Source: JAVZOV01 sp049976445
Lineage (GTDB): Archaea > Thermoproteota > Thermoprotei > Gearchaeales > WAQG01
Direction of reading: 5' to 3'
NCBI GenBank assembly: GCA_049976445.1
Contig: JBMFIF010000076.1
Coordinates: 1-6,728 of the forward strand
DNA: 6,728 bases
The translations under genes were made by a program, and so were the position numbers. Positions 6,468-6,728 of this stretch are shown here, in pieces (the first letter of the stretch is position 1; every line of letters begins with the position of its first letter). Under the pieces are notes generated by a model. It did not search any database. It saw only the letters and a list, made by a program, of their open reading frames with translations, and had not been told where the DNA came from.

Positions 6468-6620
6468 TGCTGACTGAAACCTAAGAGGAGCTTCAGGCTA
6501 ACCTGAAGCTTGACATCCCCATATATCTGTTGCTCCTCAAGTACTTGAGGAGCGGAGCACACTACAACGGTGTGCTTTCGATTATATGGGGTGAGTCCTT
6601 CTCTTAGGTTTCAGCCAGCA
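6468..6620. ncRNA. Candidate structured RNA or palindromic element with branched fold
   Basis: About 153 nt fold into a tree of inverted repeats. A closing stem joins 6468-6487 to 6601-6620 (19 pairs, one A-C mismatch at 6473/6615). Inside are a perfect 9-bp hairpin (6489-6497 with 6502-6510, loop CTAA) and a 9-bp stem (6517-6525 with 6583-6591). That stem encloses a 22-nt perfect palindrome (6532-6553) and a 7-bp hairpin (6556-6562 with 6570-6576, 7-nt loop). The region is visibly richer in G+C than its A/T-rich surroundings, a known mark of structural RNAs in AT-rich thermophiles. T-runs follow on both strands and TATA-like boxes precede on both, so the strand is undetermined. A small non-autonomous transposon, or an IS200/IS605-like end with a TnpB-type guide RNA fold, is an alternative; no transposase gene is present. 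I do not recognise an RNA family. Confidence 0.55.
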
Positions 6621-6668
6621 GTTATAAGTTATTTTTAACACAATATATTTTTTGAGATGGTTTCAAAA

Positions 6669-6676
6669 TATTTAAG
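6669..6676 (-). promoter_or_regulatory. Inward-facing TATA box in the right-hand repeat
   Basis: The box is identical to the TATA box of the TRAP operon (CTTAAATA) on the minus strand. By the same spacing, transcription would start near 6647 and run left across the structured element (6620-6468) toward the DUF84 gene. Whether it is active is unknown; no start codon followed by a long reading frame lies at its expected start. Confidence 0.45.
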
Positions 6677-6702
6677 CTTTTCGCTTTTCATGTTGTGAGG
6701 TC

Positions 6703-6719
6703 GAGGAGGATTTCTCCTC
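6703..6719. repeat. Small GAGGAG/CTCCTC hairpin within the repeat
   Basis: Two 6-nt arms separated by 5 nt (GATTT on this strand) form a hairpin present identically at 30-46 in copy A. It is absent from copy B, where the left arm is lost. It could be an operator for the promoter 30-40 bp downstream or a remnant of a transposon end. Confidence 0.5.
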
Positions 6720-6728
6720 TTTTTATGA

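Larger units (their letters stand above)
6654..6728 (-). repeat. Right-edge inverted copy of the promoter repeat
   Basis: Bases 6683-6728 are the exact reverse complement of 21-66, and 6654-6708 are the exact reverse complement of 103-157, the two matches sharing the 26-nt core 6683-6708. The right copy therefore looks like one intact 75-nt unit: hairpin, core and TATA promoter. The match reaches the last base of the window and may continue beyond it. Confidence 0.93.

Noticed and set aside
6468..6620. The branched palindromic element as a complete insertion sequence.
   Set aside because: There is no transposase frame inside or beside it and no clear target-site duplication at its ends. A non-autonomous element remains possible.

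Overview
The window reads as a piece of an AT-rich genome from a thermoacidophilic archaeon. The strongest support is a zinc-containing dicluster ferredoxin. Further support comes from a bacterio-opsin-activator-type helix-turn-helix regulator, a family 4 uracil-DNA glycosylase, a DUF84 (YjjX-type) ITP/XTP phosphatase, TATA boxes placed about 26 nt before start codons (leaderless genes), and Shine-Dalgarno sites of the GAGGTGAT type. The ferredoxin resembles my recollection of the Thermoplasma protein more than the Sulfolobus one, but I cannot decide between Thermoplasmata and Thermoproteota from this window.

Layout. Bases 1-162 hold two near-tandem copies of a repeat that ends in a TATA promoter. 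This promoter drives a three-gene rightward operon (163-3752): a TAXI-type substrate-binding protein, a DUF1850 membrane-anchored protein, and a fused 4TM-12TM TRAP permease. Together these form a secondary, ion-coupled uptake system whose substrate the sequence does not reveal. A rightward HTH_10 regulator (3837-4505) follows, then an 18-bp perfect palindrome and the zinc ferredoxin gene (4581-5015). The ferredoxin gene converges, with a 6-nt gap, on a leftward uracil-DNA glycosylase gene (5022-5633). After 280 nt without a gene comes the leftward DUF84 phosphatase (5914-6426). The last 300 nt contain no convincing gene.

Two non-coding structures stand out. First, the promoter-bearing repeat at the left edge recurs as a perfect inverted copy at the right edge (6654-6728). 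Both promoters point inward, and the right copy combines the upstream part of left copy A with the downstream part of left copy B, as expected if two direct repeats had recombined. Second, bases 6468-6620 form a tree of nested perfect inverted repeats: a 19-bp closing stem, a 9-bp hairpin, and a 9-bp stem leading to a 22-nt palindrome and a 7-bp hairpin. It is richer in G+C than its surroundings and is a good candidate for a structured RNA or a small palindromic mobile element.

The genes do not form one pathway. The TRAP operon handles solute uptake and its regulator neighbour may control it. The ferredoxin is a general electron carrier. The glycosylase and the ITP/XTP phosphatase both protect DNA from deaminated bases, one in the genome and one in the nucleotide pool.
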